A DNA stretch of 64,000 bases, from contig NC_081415.1 in NCBI RefSeq assembly GCF_030272615.1, forward strand, positions 375,673,392 through 375,737,391. The letters run 5' to 3'. The first letter of the stretch is position 1. Every line of letters begins with the position of its first letter. Made by a program: the position numbers and the translations under genes. Below are positions 40,201 through 55,200 of this stretch, in pieces. This DNA comes from Cryptomeria japonica. Its lineage: Eukaryota; Streptophyta; Pinopsida; Cupressales; Cupressaceae. Under the pieces are notes generated by a model, which was given only the letters and a program-made list of their open reading frames with translations, was not told the origin of the DNA and did no database searches.

Positions 40201-43200
40201 TCTAGACATCTAGTGGGACCCACAAGTTTGGTGGCATCCTACTTGGCGATGACTATATGACACATATGTTGCACATGTGGAGGTAGGCTTCATACTTTGA
40301 GGATCTTGACAAGTGTCAGCTTATGATAGATTCTATGACATACTGGACAAGTGGCAGGAGATACCTTTTGCATGGAGGTGGGTGCCCAAGTTGGGTTATG
40401 ACAAGTTGTGATAGAATAAGCAAGCTAATATTAGTCATTTATGGCAGATTCTCTAATAGCTGTAAGTGTTGTAAGTTATGATGGTTGTTAGATGCATAAG
40501 AGCATCTGTCATACCTCCAAATAGTAAATTTTGGGTGCTCAATTGAGGAGGTTTGAATAGGGAGTCATTTGGAGGTGTACACGTGTCATTTGCATCCTTT
40601 TGGTGGCTGAAAAATAGGGCCAAATGCTTTGCACGACCCCATCTTGTAACTTCATTTAGTAGCTTCCTCTTGAGTTTTATTTCTCTATAAAAGGTAGCCT
40701 TGGAGAGTTGTAGTCATGTGATGTTTGCAAGTGAAATGTTATGTTGCCGGAATTAATCTAGGTTGTGGGTTGTTAGTTGTATATTGTATTGTAAGAATTT
40801 GATTACTGGGATACAAAGTACTATGCTTTTGGAGTCTGGGTTTTTTCACCTTGGTGGTAGCGCCCAATTTCGGACAGGCATGTGGGAAATTATGGAGGGT
40901 TTAAACTGCATTTGGGGTCTGCAAATCATGTCCTTTTGGGGCATCTAGTGCTTATGATCAGGTGTGGGAAAGTTTCTAACATATTTGTCATCAAGGGAAA
41001 TGATTATATTCAAATTATGTGAATCTCCCTTCATGATTTATTCACCTAGGTTGCTGTAGCAGATTATTTAGTGGTATTTTCTGAAGTTGGGAAGATCAAA
41101 TAAGCATTGAAGATCACTCAAGTTTATTTGGTGTCGAAAGACTGCCAGAGTAGGTTAAGAATATCTTCCATAGACCTTGTTTGGAGCAAGAAATAGACCC
41201 CAAGCTATGGTGAGTGTTGCTGGTTACTAATTATCAGTCAAATCTTCATTCCACAGGTCTGCAATGTCTATATTTAGTCTACTTTTGGTGTTATGTAATA
41301 TGTTTTTATGAGATAATAGTCATCTTGGTGATTCTATGCACTTGTTCTTTCATTGCGTTATATGTTGAATGTTTCTAAACATCATTGCGATGAGAACATA
41401 ATTGAAAGCTGACAGTCAATAAACAGTGTATTATCCTTTCCCTACATTTATTGAATCTGCAAAACAAATTGAAAAGAAAAAATTCAGGGGGATATGTTAC
41501 ACAGCCACATGGTTCTACTTCTACTTGCAGAGGCAAGTTGCACATATGCCAGGTTCTTCTTTAGGTGTCCATGCAGCAGAGCCTTGGGGAAACACTAGTT
41601 GAGAAGTGATGCTGTGAACCCAATAGCTGAATTATTCAATGTGCAGATGGAGGTTGATGCAAATGATGCCGTTGGCAAATTCTTCTTTGCTAATGCCATT
41701 GCATTCCATGTGGGTTGATCTCTTTATTATAAGGAGGCAATGGCAATGGTAGCAAGAGCAAGACCATCGTATGTGCCACCATGGGAGACAAAATCAATGA
41801 CCACTAGCTTGGATAAGAACTATTCCAAGATAAATGTTGTAATGGGGAAAATCAATGAATATTGGTGGCAACTGTGTGTAGTATAGTCAAGGATGGGTGG
41901 GATGAACATTAGGCATCACCCACTCATCAATATCATGGTTACATGTATAGAGGGCTCATATCTTCTTAAGCAGTTGATTGTTTAGGGCATTGCAAAGATG
42001 CCGATTTTTAGATTTAGATCCTGAAGGATGCTATTGAGGAGGTTGGGCCACAAAATGTGGTCCGGATGTTTAATTGTAATCACCACACTTCACATGCACT
42101 CTTTAGGTGTATGAGTGCATTGATACTATGCTTGACCAAATGAGGGTTGTTGTGCAAGAGGACCTCTCATTAGCATTCTATAATGAACACATTCAGCTCG
42201 ACACCCCCTTGCACATGGTTGCCTATGCATTGAACCTGAAGTGGTGCAAGCAAAGGCCTGGTAGAGTTACCTGAAGTGGTACAAGCAAAGCCTTGGTAGA
42301 GTTACACCCATTCAAGGTGCTGAGGTGAAGGCAATGTTGTTTAGGGCCATAAAAAATATGTACGATCTTGTAGAGGTTGGCTTAATTCATACCGAGTGGA
42401 CAAAATTTGCCACTCTTAGGGGTTACTTTGAGGCAGGCTATGGCAACTATGGCACATGAGGACCCAATTTTGTGGTGGGATTGCCATGGACCAATTTCAT
42501 TGACTTCCACTCTAGTCAATCGATTGCTATTTGAGGTTTCTAGTTCTTCAGCTCCTAAGAGGAATTGGTCTACTTATAGCTTCATCCACTCTTTTAAGAG
42601 GAAAAATATTACTTCAAGGAGAGCAGAGAAGCTTGTTGCTGAACATAGTGCTTTGCATCTCATTGACCGCAAGATACTTTTGTACAAAGAGAGTCCAACA
42701 GCATGGTGGGATGTACAGCTAGGTCAACCAACACAGATTGATAAGGAATCTACAAGGACAGAGGCAGGGCCAGTTGGTACTATTTTGGTACAGCTTGACC
42801 ATGTGGATGCAGCAGTTCTATTGGTGAGGAGTTTGGGGATAATTATAGACATCACTTTACATTTTGTTATTTTGACATCATATGATCATTTTACTAATTG
42901 TAATCATCGTTATGATATCTTGGATATGATATAAATTTTGAATTCACAATGTTAAACTATTAACGTTCACCTTAAAGTTTAGTAGGATTAAATACGTTGG
43001 TAATTTGCCTAAGTTCCATTGTTAATCAAAAAAATACATCTTTTTATAACTATTTTTTCAAGTACTATATATATCAGCACCTCGCCCCAGCTCTGCTCTG
43101 TCACTGTTACCCCACTGTCTACAAACTTAGGCCCTTGGTCCCTCCATTCCCAAAACCAGTCCCTGTGCCCCCACATTCCTCCATCAGAAAACTCTGTGGA

Positions 43201-46200
43201 ACTATGGAATTTAGTGACAGAAACTATATCCCAATGTAGATTCTAAACTCAATTCTAGGTTGCAAGTAATTTGTATAAGTAAAAGGAAATATTCAAAATT
43301 GTTAGAGATAAAAAATACATGTGATAAAATTTTGATGGTAAAAGGCAGTGTGTAGGTCATTGGCAATAAAGGTGGCAAAGCAAAAGTCTCAGTGGTATCT
43401 TGTTTTAGATTTAAGACAACAACACTGTGGCCTTTTTGTCTCAACAATGCAATCAGTTAGATATTTTGGGTTATGATTCTGATGTAGTTTCTTCTTTCTT
43501 CCTTGTTTGAAATTTATAGTTGTGAGTTGGGCCGTGACTCTGATGCTGGTTTTTTCTCACTTCTTTCTTGTTGAAATTGATAGTTTTGTAAACATTTGTT
43601 TATAGATAATTTCTATAGTTGGTCATTGATGTACATTGGTGCTAGAAAGCATTGTGTGGAAAGGAAAATGGTGGAATAGAAAACTTCAATATACATTTCT
43701 CCATTATCTCTTTCCATTTCTTATGTGTTTCATACTCATCTTTGTAAACCATTTCTTATGTGTTTCATACTCATCTTTGTAAACCATTTCAGGTTCCCTT
43801 AGATCCTCTAAATTTTTGCAGTTATAGAAAAATATTTGGAAGAAGACTCTGTGTATAATACTTTTTCTTCTTTTATTTTTATTGTTGCTTTACAAACCGA
43901 ACATTTAATGCAATTGCAGAAAATGTATACTGAGGCCACTCAATTTTGGATAGAGCTACGTCTTGATTTAATGACAGCAATAGCCAGCTTAACTGAAGAT
44001 CGGCATAATCCAAGGCCTAACGCAAATCAATTGTGGAGGCTGTACTGGGCAAGTCATCAGGTATTAAATATTTGTACATTATCTAGTTTAGCTGGTTTAT
44101 TGCACATGTCATTTACATAATGCATTCCTCAACTTAGATAATTTAAATTGACAAGTGCTGTTTACTTGAATTTGCTAGCGATTCTTTCGGCATATGTGCA
44201 TGTCTGCAAAAGTACTTGCTGTTGTCGCATTAGTGAAACGAGCATTATTGGAGGACAAATGTGTTGTTATTGGCCTACAGAGTACAGGAGAAGCTAGGAC
44301 AGAGGAGGCTGTGATGAAATATGTATGTTGAAGTGCGAGATCTGTATATTGATCCGTTTAGGATAGTTCTGTTGTTGTGGAACAACTATACTATACTTTC
44401 CTTCGTAACTGCAAACTTTAAAATGTTGCAAAGAACCAGTGAGAGTTCTGTTAAATTGTTTCTCAGGTAGGATGTTAATCATTTAGTTGAAAAATAAATT
44501 AAAAAATTTATATTTGGTGAACTTATTTTGCTTAGGGAGCTGAGCTTGATGACTTTGTTTCGGGACCTCGGGAATTGCTGCTAAAGTTAGTTGAAGACAG
44601 CTATCCTCTTCCTGAAAAGCCAATTCACATACCAGGTGAACGAATGCATTGTCTATAGAATGATATTTTCTTTGTCATTGGTTAAGTAATGGGGTAGCTG
44701 CCATTTTTATTTTACATCTTTGCGGCTGTAAGACACGCAGTGAGTGTTTGTCTTAGTGCCTATGCCAATTTCCATGCGTTTGGGAAAACTGTATTTATGG
44801 CACTATGCCAGTCTAATACTTCCTCTTGTCAACAGAAAATGACGGAAGTAGTGAATATGGTAGAAAGCGATATTTGGGACGTACAGTTGATTTGCATTTT
44901 AAAGGAAGAACAAGGAAAATTGCAAGATGTAACAAGGCTGCACATGATACTGAAACTGATGCAGAGTCTGAAAGTGAGTGAATTATCTCTTGATTATTGA
45001 TACTGATAGTACAGAAATGAGAGGCCTGTAAAGAAATGAAAGACCTTCACTGTACTGTTATGCTATGTTTTTATCTGATATGCATTTGTATAGGCAGGAT
45101 TTGTCGTTAGTGAGTAACCATTCAACTATGCATTGATTAATTAAGCTAACACAATAGCTATTTAACAAGTTCTTCTCGCCATAATTGCCCCTAAATCTTT
45201 TTTCAACATGTCTATTGTCAATTTCTGTCATTATTGTTAAGGAGTGTACATGTTTCCCACTCTATCTTCTACTGGATGTTGAGTACCCATTGTAACTTTA
45301 AAGGTCTCATACTCATCCTGTGACCATTTATAATTGTAGACATCAATCAATGTATCTACAGATGTTCACGAACCTTGATATTGAAAATTTGAAAATGCTT
45401 CATTCATATATGTTTCTTGTCTGCGGTCAGGGTTGAGCTTCAAATCTGATTTAACACAGTAAAACTCCGATTTTGATTTCTGTGAATAAATTGGGCATAT
45501 GGACTATGGAACAGTGAATACTATAGCCATATGAACGGAATTTCCATTTTCTCCTTTAAATAACCATGTCTTGTAGTGCATCCTCCAACTGTGGTAGCAA
45601 TTGCTGCAATAGCTTATTAGTGACAGTTCACCAAGCATGAATGATAAATTGTTGTTTGGTTCTATAAATTTATTGTTAAATAATTATATATTTTTTCATC
45701 AATAAGGAAGCTGCCAAATCTGCATCAAGCGAGAGGAAGTCCAGTTAAATTTTGTATAAAGTCTTCAATTACAGAAATTCCTATGTATAGTTTTGTTTTG
45801 AAATTTACCTTACACCTTTGCAGTATCAATCTATTCAATTTCTGGACAATAGCCAGCTTATGCATCTCAAATATTAACTTTTTTCATTATTTAATGATAT
45901 TCTGCATGATAAACGGACAGGGAGTGATCTTTTAGTGGTCTCTTTGTAGCTGGCAATTTCTTGGAGGTTTTTTCAGTTGGTATTAATTATGAAAGTCTGT
46001 ACATAGAGAATTCTGTAATAACACTATCTCTTCCATAATGCAACGTTTTGTCTGTTTTAAGGACCAACTGAAGTTCAAAAAATTGTGCCAACTTTTTGTG
46101 ATAATCATACATACTCAGCCTTACCACCAGATTTTGTTTATCAATGTCTAATGCCAGAGTGGTTTTCTAGACAATTATTATAAAGAAAATTAAGACAACA

Positions 46201-49200
46201 TTAATATTCCCTCAGTGTTGTCCCATTCATACTGTCGACGTAGCTAAAATTGCATTGCTACGACTCCATCCGGCCAACGCAGAATAGAATGCTAAGTATC
46301 CTATCCTCTCTTGAGATAAGGAAATCCCTAATGCTGTTTCAATTGATCAATGGGGATGACCTCAAGGTTTCGATTGTCAGGTCTTGATTGCAGGATAGCT
46401 CAACGGTCGATGTGATTTGCTGGGAGCACAAGGGGACTACGAAATAAAATCAAAAGGGAAGGGTTCAGGAAGCCTAAGGACAAGGATGATAACAGTTGAT
46501 GCAGCGGGTAGATAGATTTCGATAAACCAATTCTTGTTTCGCCAGAGATACCCTCACAACTAGACAAAAACAGTGCAAGCTCCAAGGGATGAAGGATTTT
46601 CAGACTGGAGACACTCGTTTTAGGCACTCAATTCTGGCGCAGCCTAAGACGAACACCTACAGTTGAACTAAGCACAGTTTTGGGTTTAGACTAACCATGC
46701 ACGGTGACCTACAATCAACAGACCGCCAATGGTATGAACCAGAAATGCATCAAATACCCCTCCACACTTCACCATTAAAATCCTTGCACTCTAAAATTAA
46801 CCAGTTGAAAGAAACCATGCAAACAGACTAAAGCAAAGACAACAAACACCATATTTCAATGTTCATATATTTGCTTCACCTGCCATTACAACAATTTCTT
46901 CAACATCTCTATGCTATGCCTAAAATCTAACCTATTCTAACTCTAAAATCTAACTCCAAATTGTAACCAACAAAATTCTAACCCTTTACAAAAGAAAGGC
47001 CTCTCCCTTTTATAGAATTGAAGGGCAAGATTGACTGCATCCAAGGGCTGCAACCTGCCATCTAGAAGCTGGCAGCCTTAACCCATGCCCACTAAATTCT
47101 CAGTCATCTATCCAACCACTATCTCAACTACCTGCAACTATCTGGATTCAATTTGAGTCTATCCGGTAGTTGGACATAATTGTCCACAACTGACTTTGTC
47201 CTCGTTAACGATTTTCGGGAGCCCCTTCTGGGCGATTTTCAACTTAAAACATTTTCAGGCCAAAGGTATCATTTGCGCGACTTTCAACTGTTGTTTCATT
47301 TTCGGCTTACGAGCCGAGTTTGCAAGACTGTGAAGCTTTATCATTTTACGTGGGTCCCTGTCAATGACGGGGTGTGTTTGCAATGTGCACAACACATACT
47401 ATAACAGTTACACGTATATGCTGATTTTTGAAAGTGTTCTTGTGTTGTTTCTCTGTTTAAATACTACATATGATTCTGCAGTAGTCCTCTTAGGAGTAAG
47501 AACGAAATTAGTGGATCAGGTTTGAAGGAAGTGTAGCTGCCCACAAAATACTTGGGTATCCCATTATAGACTGAATCATAAAGAGCAGTCCGGTAGTGTT
47601 GTGATGTTTTCACACATCGCCCTATTGCAAATGGGGACCCCCTTTTTTTGCTTTTTAGGGTCGTGTCTTAGCGTCTTGGGGTTCTGGCCTCCAGTCTCTA
47701 AGTCTCAGAAATCAATCAAGTTTTGTGAAATTTGGAGGAGTCATTAAAGTTAAAAAGTGAAGGAACGGTCGAAAGAATGTTTTAATGCTATGAATGGTCT
47801 CAGATGGGATAAAGGAGTAAAATCACAATTTCTCAAGGTCAATTTTGACAACTTGCTTTTTTTAGGAATTTTTCTTTTTTTCTTTTTTTTTTTCTAAATT
47901 TAAAAGGTTTTGTTTTTGGCATTTTGGGGCCAATCCAGGAACCTACTTTTTCGGCCTTCTTTTTTTCTAAAAATAGAAAATTGCGTTTTTTTGAAAGTTG
48001 TGTTTTGCTTTTTTCGAGGTTTTGGATGGTTTCAGGTTCAGAAGATGTGTCAAGTCAGGAGAATTGAATAAACCAAGAATGAAATAACTTTTGAATCCGG
48101 ATGATAATTTCTAAAATGCTGATTGAAGATCACAAGAAATTGACTAAGTTTGGAACTTGGTTCGAAAAAAATTCCTTGTTTGCTTGGAAAAATTCCTGAA
48201 TTCCTTGGAAAAATTCCTTGTTTCCTTGAAAAAAGTTCCTTCTTTCCACAAAAGAATTCCAAGTTTCCATGGGAAACTTCCTTGAGCACAAGCAATATCC
48301 GCCCATGGCATGTGGAAAACTTCCTCATCCATGTTGAAGTCCGCCCAAGAAGGGGTAATAAAGGTGATTAAGGATAGGCGCTTGGAAGAGGAAAGGTTGG
48401 AAATTTTGGTTAAGTATAAAAAATTCCTGATCCAACGTCAAGTCCACCCTACCTCATGGTGAATCTTCCTTGCACACTTGCAAAGTCCGCCCATGCCATG
48501 GTCAAAAGTTCCTTGGCTAGCATCAAAGTCTGCCTAGGCAAAAAATGTTTAAAAAAAAAAAGCTGAGTACAAGGAAAAATTCGCCCAACTCATGAAAGGA
48601 AAAAGTTTGAACTTATTGAAAAGGAAATAAAGCAAAAGGGTTTCTAGAAGGATGAAAAATAAGGAATTGAAAGAAGCTTTAAAACCAAAAAACAATAAAA
48701 CAGTGAAGGTTCAATTTGGAAGCCTAATTGTGAGCAAATTCACTGCCTTCAAAAAGTCATTAAAACAAAAAAACAAAAACAATGCAAGGAGTAGTTCGAA
48801 TTTTGTATAAGATGACAGTCTTGGTCATTCATTATTCACACTTCTTTCTTCATCTTTGGGAATTTGAACTTCTTTGAGCTTCTTTTCTGAGTGTTTTTTA
48901 GACAATTTAGAAGTTTAAGTGCAGGTTTGCAGTGAGTTCAAAGGAAGGATTTAGGCATTCAAGTTCAAATCAACAACTTTTCCTGAGATTTCTTCATTTC
49001 TTGCAGGTCTGAAGCACTTGCAGGACAAAAATTCTGAGATTTTGGCCTCCAAATTCCCTTATTTCTTTCTAAATTCTCATTATCAGACCAATGCATAGTT
49101 TTCCTACATCAAATTTTCGAGTTTCATCGATGGAGCAGGGCTTCTTTTTTCTCTCAGAGGCAGAAACCCTTGAAATCAGACTTTGTTTTATACCTTTTTG

Positions 49201-52200
49201 GACTTTCCAAGTCTGATTTTAAGTTTTAGAATCCTTCTTGGAGTCTGATCAGACTAAAGTTCAAATTTTTTAGTCTGATTTTGGATTTTCAGAATGTGTA
49301 TAATTGATTTTGATTTCCAGGATCCTTTCAAATTCTGATTTTTCAATTCCAAGTTCAAATCAGACTTTGTCCCATAATTTTCATGATTTTCAGAGTCTCA
49401 TTTTAAGTTTCCAGAATATTTCTATGTTCGACTTTCAATTCTCAGTTCATAATCAGACATTAATTCCATAATTTCCAAGTTTTTCTAACACCTGATTTTC
49501 ATTTTTCAGACTTTACTCAGTCTGATTTTGGGTCTGATTTCTAGAATTCAATCATAAAATCAGAGTTATCTTTCGAAATTTTGTCAAAATGACATCAAGT
49601 TTATTGTTTGAACTTAGAAAATTATCATGATTTTCAGGTGGTAGATGTCAGCTTAGGAAGAGATTTTCAGAAAGATGAAGACGAAACAAGGAACCGGTTG
49701 AAAAGATAATGGAAGGACAACATTCACGCTTCAAGGTGGAATCCAAGGATGAAAGGAAAAAAGGAGGACTTACACTCCATCAAGACATTCAAGAAGATTA
49801 AGTCATTCGAGGATGAAAGGCTCTACATCTACCTTGGACTTTTTTGGAAAATCCAAAACAAAAGGATTCCACACTAAGGAGCAATAAGTTCAAGACACAA
49901 TGAGATGAAGAAAATGGTCTAATCATCTTGAATTTCCTTCGGATCAAAAGATATTGCGTAAGGTATCAACACTTCTTTGTGATGAGAAATCAAATCTGCA
50001 AGGCAAGTTGCGGTGGCAGTCCAGTCATCAATCAACCAATCCAGGTGTTTCAAGTCAGAGATGTCCAGGTGCAACGAACTAGACTCAACAAGTGGCTCCT
50101 ACTTTCTCATTGGTTATCTGGAGTGTTGTAATTTTTTCATTGGCCAAAAAGAGCTTTTTTCCAAATAACCCTAATTAGGGTTTTATCTTTTAATCTTGGC
50201 CGTTGATCTAAGATCAATCTGGGCCATTGCTTTGTAATGGGGTGCTTATATAAATCCTCCTCTCATTTGTAAAAAGAGATTTCTTAGAAATTGTTGTAGT
50301 GATACTTCTTAAGTGCTAAGACATTTTCATTGTTCAATTGCACCGTTCTTGTGTAGTTGATGAATTTGGTAAAGCAAGGATTGGTTTTGGGTTCCACGTT
50401 TGCAATTTCCGTCTCTGGTGTTCATATGATTAGCTTAAGATTAGAAGTAGCTTCCTAAACCCTCATCCTTTTTTTTTTTTTTTTTCCAAGTCTTGATAGA
50501 AGTAGGATTGAAAAGAGTTCATTGAAAATCATTCCAAAAAAAGAAGAAAGTTACAAGCATCAGCAATAAGCAGAATCCTTTGATTGATTCACTCCTCGAA
50601 CAATTATGTAAGTCCTCCTTGAGATTACCAGCATATAACAACGAACCAACTGAGACTGTCCGCATGAATCTGGAACCTTGGAGTCATCTTTGTGATCACA
50701 TAGTCCATCTATTCAGTACTTAGAGGATTTTGATCAAGAGAGAATAGGATATCTCAAAGGTATTTTATTTTGCGTTGCGCGTGCATACAAAACACACCAA
50801 CAGGTAGGAGGGTCTTCTCCTAAAAGTCGAAGCCAAATTTATTTAATACTAACAGAGAGATTGATTCTTTTCAAAGCAATTTTGTGAAATGATACTGGTC
50901 TAGCTTTTGTCATTGTTGTCTCTTTGAAGGAAATATCTAGCTGATTTTGTCATAATCGAAATCAGTTATCTATGGGGAGGATTAGAAGGTATATTAATCT
51001 TCCATCAACTTAATGGAATCAAAGATACCTTAACCACTAAAATTCCTTCTTGTCAAAGGGCACTAGTTTGTTGGTGAAGTTGAGTGGTTTTGAATGAGCC
51101 CGCCAAGGATCAAGTCTTGCCATGTATAAGGCCTTGGACACCTTAATGATGAGGATGGGGTTGTGCCCAGGTAACTTAAGTGGAATGGGCATCCCTGAAT
51201 ATGTGTATCCCTCAGTCCTTGGCTTGTAGCCGATGGGGTATCGGCTTAGATTTGTGCTCCGGAATCAGCTTGCAAAAGTGATTTGGGTTTCAGATAAAGC
51301 CCTTGGAATTTTTTTTTCTTTTATTATTTAGTAATGACCTTTGCTGGAATTAGCTTGAAGTCTTCATGAATAGGAGTGCAACTGGAGTCAAATTATAAGA
51401 CATAAAATACATAACATAAATTGAGGAGAGTAATGCACATACATGTGGGGTTCAAGCTGCTGAAATTAGGGCTTTTTGCATATAAATGATTGGAACTCCT
51501 CCAAATTTTGGCATGAAAACTTCGATACTTTCCAAAGTATAAAACATAAACCAATCAATCACTCAATAATGCTTGGGACACCAAACCATGGTTAGAAAAG
51601 TTAGAATTGGAACATTTTTAGAATAAGTACCTATCTGGTATAGAGAAAAGTTACAATTGGGACATACATATTTAGTTGAAATCTATACATATAATTGTAG
51701 TAGATAAATTTATAAGTCTCGTTATATAAAAAAAAGAAAGACTACACACTGAGGAAGAAGATTGAGTGGCCAATGCATTGTCAATATGTCATACAATTCC
51801 CTACTTGTAGAGAAGGATGGTGGGAAGGACCTTTGAAGAAGTTCAGGCAGATCAAAAGGTCTGCGATGTGGATATCCTTGTGGTTGGTGTTTCTATGTAA
51901 ACCTCTTGACAATGGATATTCTATCAGATATTCGATAAAGCATGGTGTTGATGTGTTTTTTATGCACTATGCAACACAAAATAAAATACTAAGTGTTCTA
52001 TCCTATCTTGATCAAAATCCTCCCAAGTGCTAAATTGCGTGATCAAATGGGATGACTCCAAGGTTTCGAATGTCTGGTTTTGACGTGCTCTTGGATAGAC
52101 TCAATGTGTATGATGTGATATTGCTGGAATCACAAGGGGACTTATGTTATACACAAACTTTGTTTGAATGCTTCTGGAACATGGGATTCATTAAAAAAAA

Positions 52201-55200
52201 GATAAAAGGAGATAGGGTTTAGGAAGCTACTCTAATCCTAGGAATGTAAAAGACTACAGACAATCTAGGTGAATTTCAACTAGGCTTGGCTTTGACATGC
52301 AAGGAACATCTCCACAAAGCTAGTGTGATCTTCTAAGGTAAGCATAAAATATTCAAATCACTACTAAGGACATAGACACCATCAAGACGATGCATATCAA
52401 TGAAGAAGTAGCAATTTAAGTTAAGCTCAAATAAGAGAGGTCCAGTTGACTATGCAAGACAATTTACAATCAGAAAAATGCTAGTAGTATGGATGTACGA
52501 ATTTCACTGTTGATCATGCAGAAAGTTCTTGCATTGATCTAGGCTTGGAGGAGTTATAAAAAGGTTTTTTGGAGCTCATTTGCTCTATGTTGAAGTTATT
52601 ATTTCTGATATTTCTCTCTGAGTTGGAAGAAGAAACCCTACATGGTTCTAGAGATCAAACATGGTTCATTTCAAACCCATTGGAAGACAAAAACCCTCTT
52701 TTGGAAATCAGTTTTGGTGGTGGAAGATCTACCCTAGCTGGTATCTGTTAGAGATATCATTCAACTATTTCACAGTGCATTCAGTTTGAGATATTTGTGT
52801 GTTTTTCCCTCAGTGATAGGTTTGCAGAAGATATTCTTTTATCATTTTTTGGATTCGGAGGTAACATTGATACATCTATCCTTGGCTTGGGAATATTCTT
52901 ATATCTTGATTTGGAAATTCTATTTGTTTTGGTGTGGAATTATGACCCTTGCTTGGCATAGGGTTTTAATCTCTATTTCTTGCCGTGAGAATATCTTTAA
53001 GCTTTGGCATGGGTTTCAATATTTGCTGTTTGGAAAATTGACCCTTCTATGGTGTGCATGAGCAGATCCGTGGGCTGATGTTTGTCTGAGACTCATGAAG
53101 TATTGCAGATTTCTTTGACAGAGATTTCAAGGGTTTGACTTCAGATTTGCATACTGTGTTGCTGAGTATAGTTCTGTGGTTTCCTGAGTGTTAAGATCAG
53201 CCATTGAAGGATTTTTCCTTTGCAGACCTGTACGTAAAGGTCAGAAATATATTATGTGTACCTCTTTGAAAACTGATCTTATCTTAGAACTGTATTATTC
53301 ATTTGATATGTTTCAGACATTAAATATTTAAAGGCTTAATCTCTACTGGTTGCCTCTTTAAATTGGTATTTTAGTGAACAGTATTTGCTGCATTCACTGA
53401 TCATTGAACTTAAATATGAAAAATCTTACAACAAATAAAACCATTGAGTGTAATGTCCCCACTTTGAAATATTATTTAATAATATATAATAATCAAGGTT
53501 ACTTGGATACGGGGGTACTTGGACATTGGTACCAGTACTGGAACGAGTAATTTTAAAAAATAGGAGACGTGGGTACTTGGAGATGCCAATTTTTTTAATA
53601 AATAATATTTAATAATTTCCAAAACATATCATGACAAGAGAACTTTGAAAACAAGAACAGTGGCAAAGTTTAACATTAACTTTAAAATTGAAATTAAAAT
53701 TGCTTATATAGTTGATACCATTGCCAGTCTAAATTGTTTAGTGAAAGTAAGTTAATATAGATGTTGAGCACACTCAATATCGTCGGCTAAATAGTAAAGG
53801 CAATTTCTCTTTAGACTATTAAAATGATAAGAAATCGGTCCTCTCATAAAGTCTACACTATCAATAGATCTAATGACTATAACTTTGCATGGATTTTTGT
53901 CTTCCTGTGAAACAGTTTCCTTATTAGTCATTTTCCTACGACTTTGCTTTGTTGCAAGCTTATCTTATTTGTTTACTTTATTTAGTTTTTGCCTTTTTAC
54001 TGCATCTTGCCCTAAGTTTTCTAGGAGTAGACGTCAATTTTTAGTCGGGAGACTTTGGAGACAGCAAGAGACGGCAGCCAAAAGCACCTTATGGATCAAG
54101 AAGTTTCTGAAGAAGTATCTGGTACCAGAGACGCCTCTGGTACTGGTACAGGTTTCGAGGGGTATGAGACGGGTCTCCTGGTAACACAGATAATAATAAT
54201 AAAATTAAAATATGAAGGAATAAAAATAAAAATTTAAATAAAATATAATTTTTTTTAATTAAATATAATTAAAATCTGATTAAAGTTTATGAATGGTCAA
54301 AAGGCATGAAATGATAAGTTGTGACTCCCCCAAATATGAGGTACAAAAGGGAGAAGAGAACTCATTTGAGAGATATAAAAGAAAGGAATCAAAAGCATCT
54401 AGTGACATCACCATGGATCAGATCATATCAGAATTGTTAGTAAGTTACAGGCAGTAACATCCTTGTTCTTGGTGGCACGCATGGGGATGTGCTTAATATA
54501 TGAAGCCTGATGATGTTCTTATGCAGAATTTAATAGTAATATTAATATAGACTGCAATGTGTATGACAGTCATACTTAATTACATATTTATTAATAATAC
54601 CTTAGAAGTTAGTGTACTCATAGCCCAATTACTTAATCATTTCTTTTTCTGCCCCCATAAGGAGAGGCGTGGTGTTGTTAGGGAGAGGCGGAGTAAATCC
54701 ATCCCAAATTAGGTGAGCCCCAGGGGTGGTTTGGATGGATGGATGTTCATGAAACCTAGGCCCAATTATGGAGGTGGTGTCATCGCATCCTAGACAAGTA
54801 AATCCCCATCCAGGGTTGAGGAGTAGAAAGGAAGTAATAATTTGGGCTTGAATATAGCCACTGTCAATTGCACTATGAATAAATATGGTTATCTAGTTTA
54901 ATAAATTAATTAAGGCATGATAATATTAAGTAATGGGTGTTGATTATTGGGAAATTGGCAGCCTCCTAGTAGGGGACATTACATTGAGCAAATCAATCGT
55001 GAAAATGACATGGTTAAGAATGCAATCAATAAGAGTGCCGATTGTTTGACAAAATACCATCATAGCTGAGTGGGTGAAAGAATTGCAAATTTTTTTTATT
55101 ACATTTTGGGGTAGTTTATCATAGAGAAGAGGACAAGAGAGCATCAAAATTACATCATTTGAGTTAGGTTTATTTTCCATTGTTCATTTGCACAAAGCCT

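Larger units (their letters stand above)
47597..50802 (+). mobile_element. Family A solo LTR, 3.2 kb, + strand, perfect GGTAG target duplication
   Basis: Starts TGTTGTGATGTTTTCACACATCG and ends ACAAAACACACCAACA. GGTAG stands before (47592-47596) and after (50803-50807), an exact 5-bp duplication. It is the reference copy of the family. Inside: homopolymer-rich 47830-48010, an AATTCCTTG minisatellite (48165-48275), repeated AGTCTGATTTT words (49190-49560), and a TATA-like TATATAAAT (50247-50255) about 555 bp before the end. No ORF of note and no adjacent internal region. Confidence 0.92.

Noticed and set aside
42407-42934. 175-codon ORF as a new small gene
   Set aside because: Its middle carries the hAT C-terminal signature and upstream DUF659 pieces lie in other frames; it is a transposase remnant.
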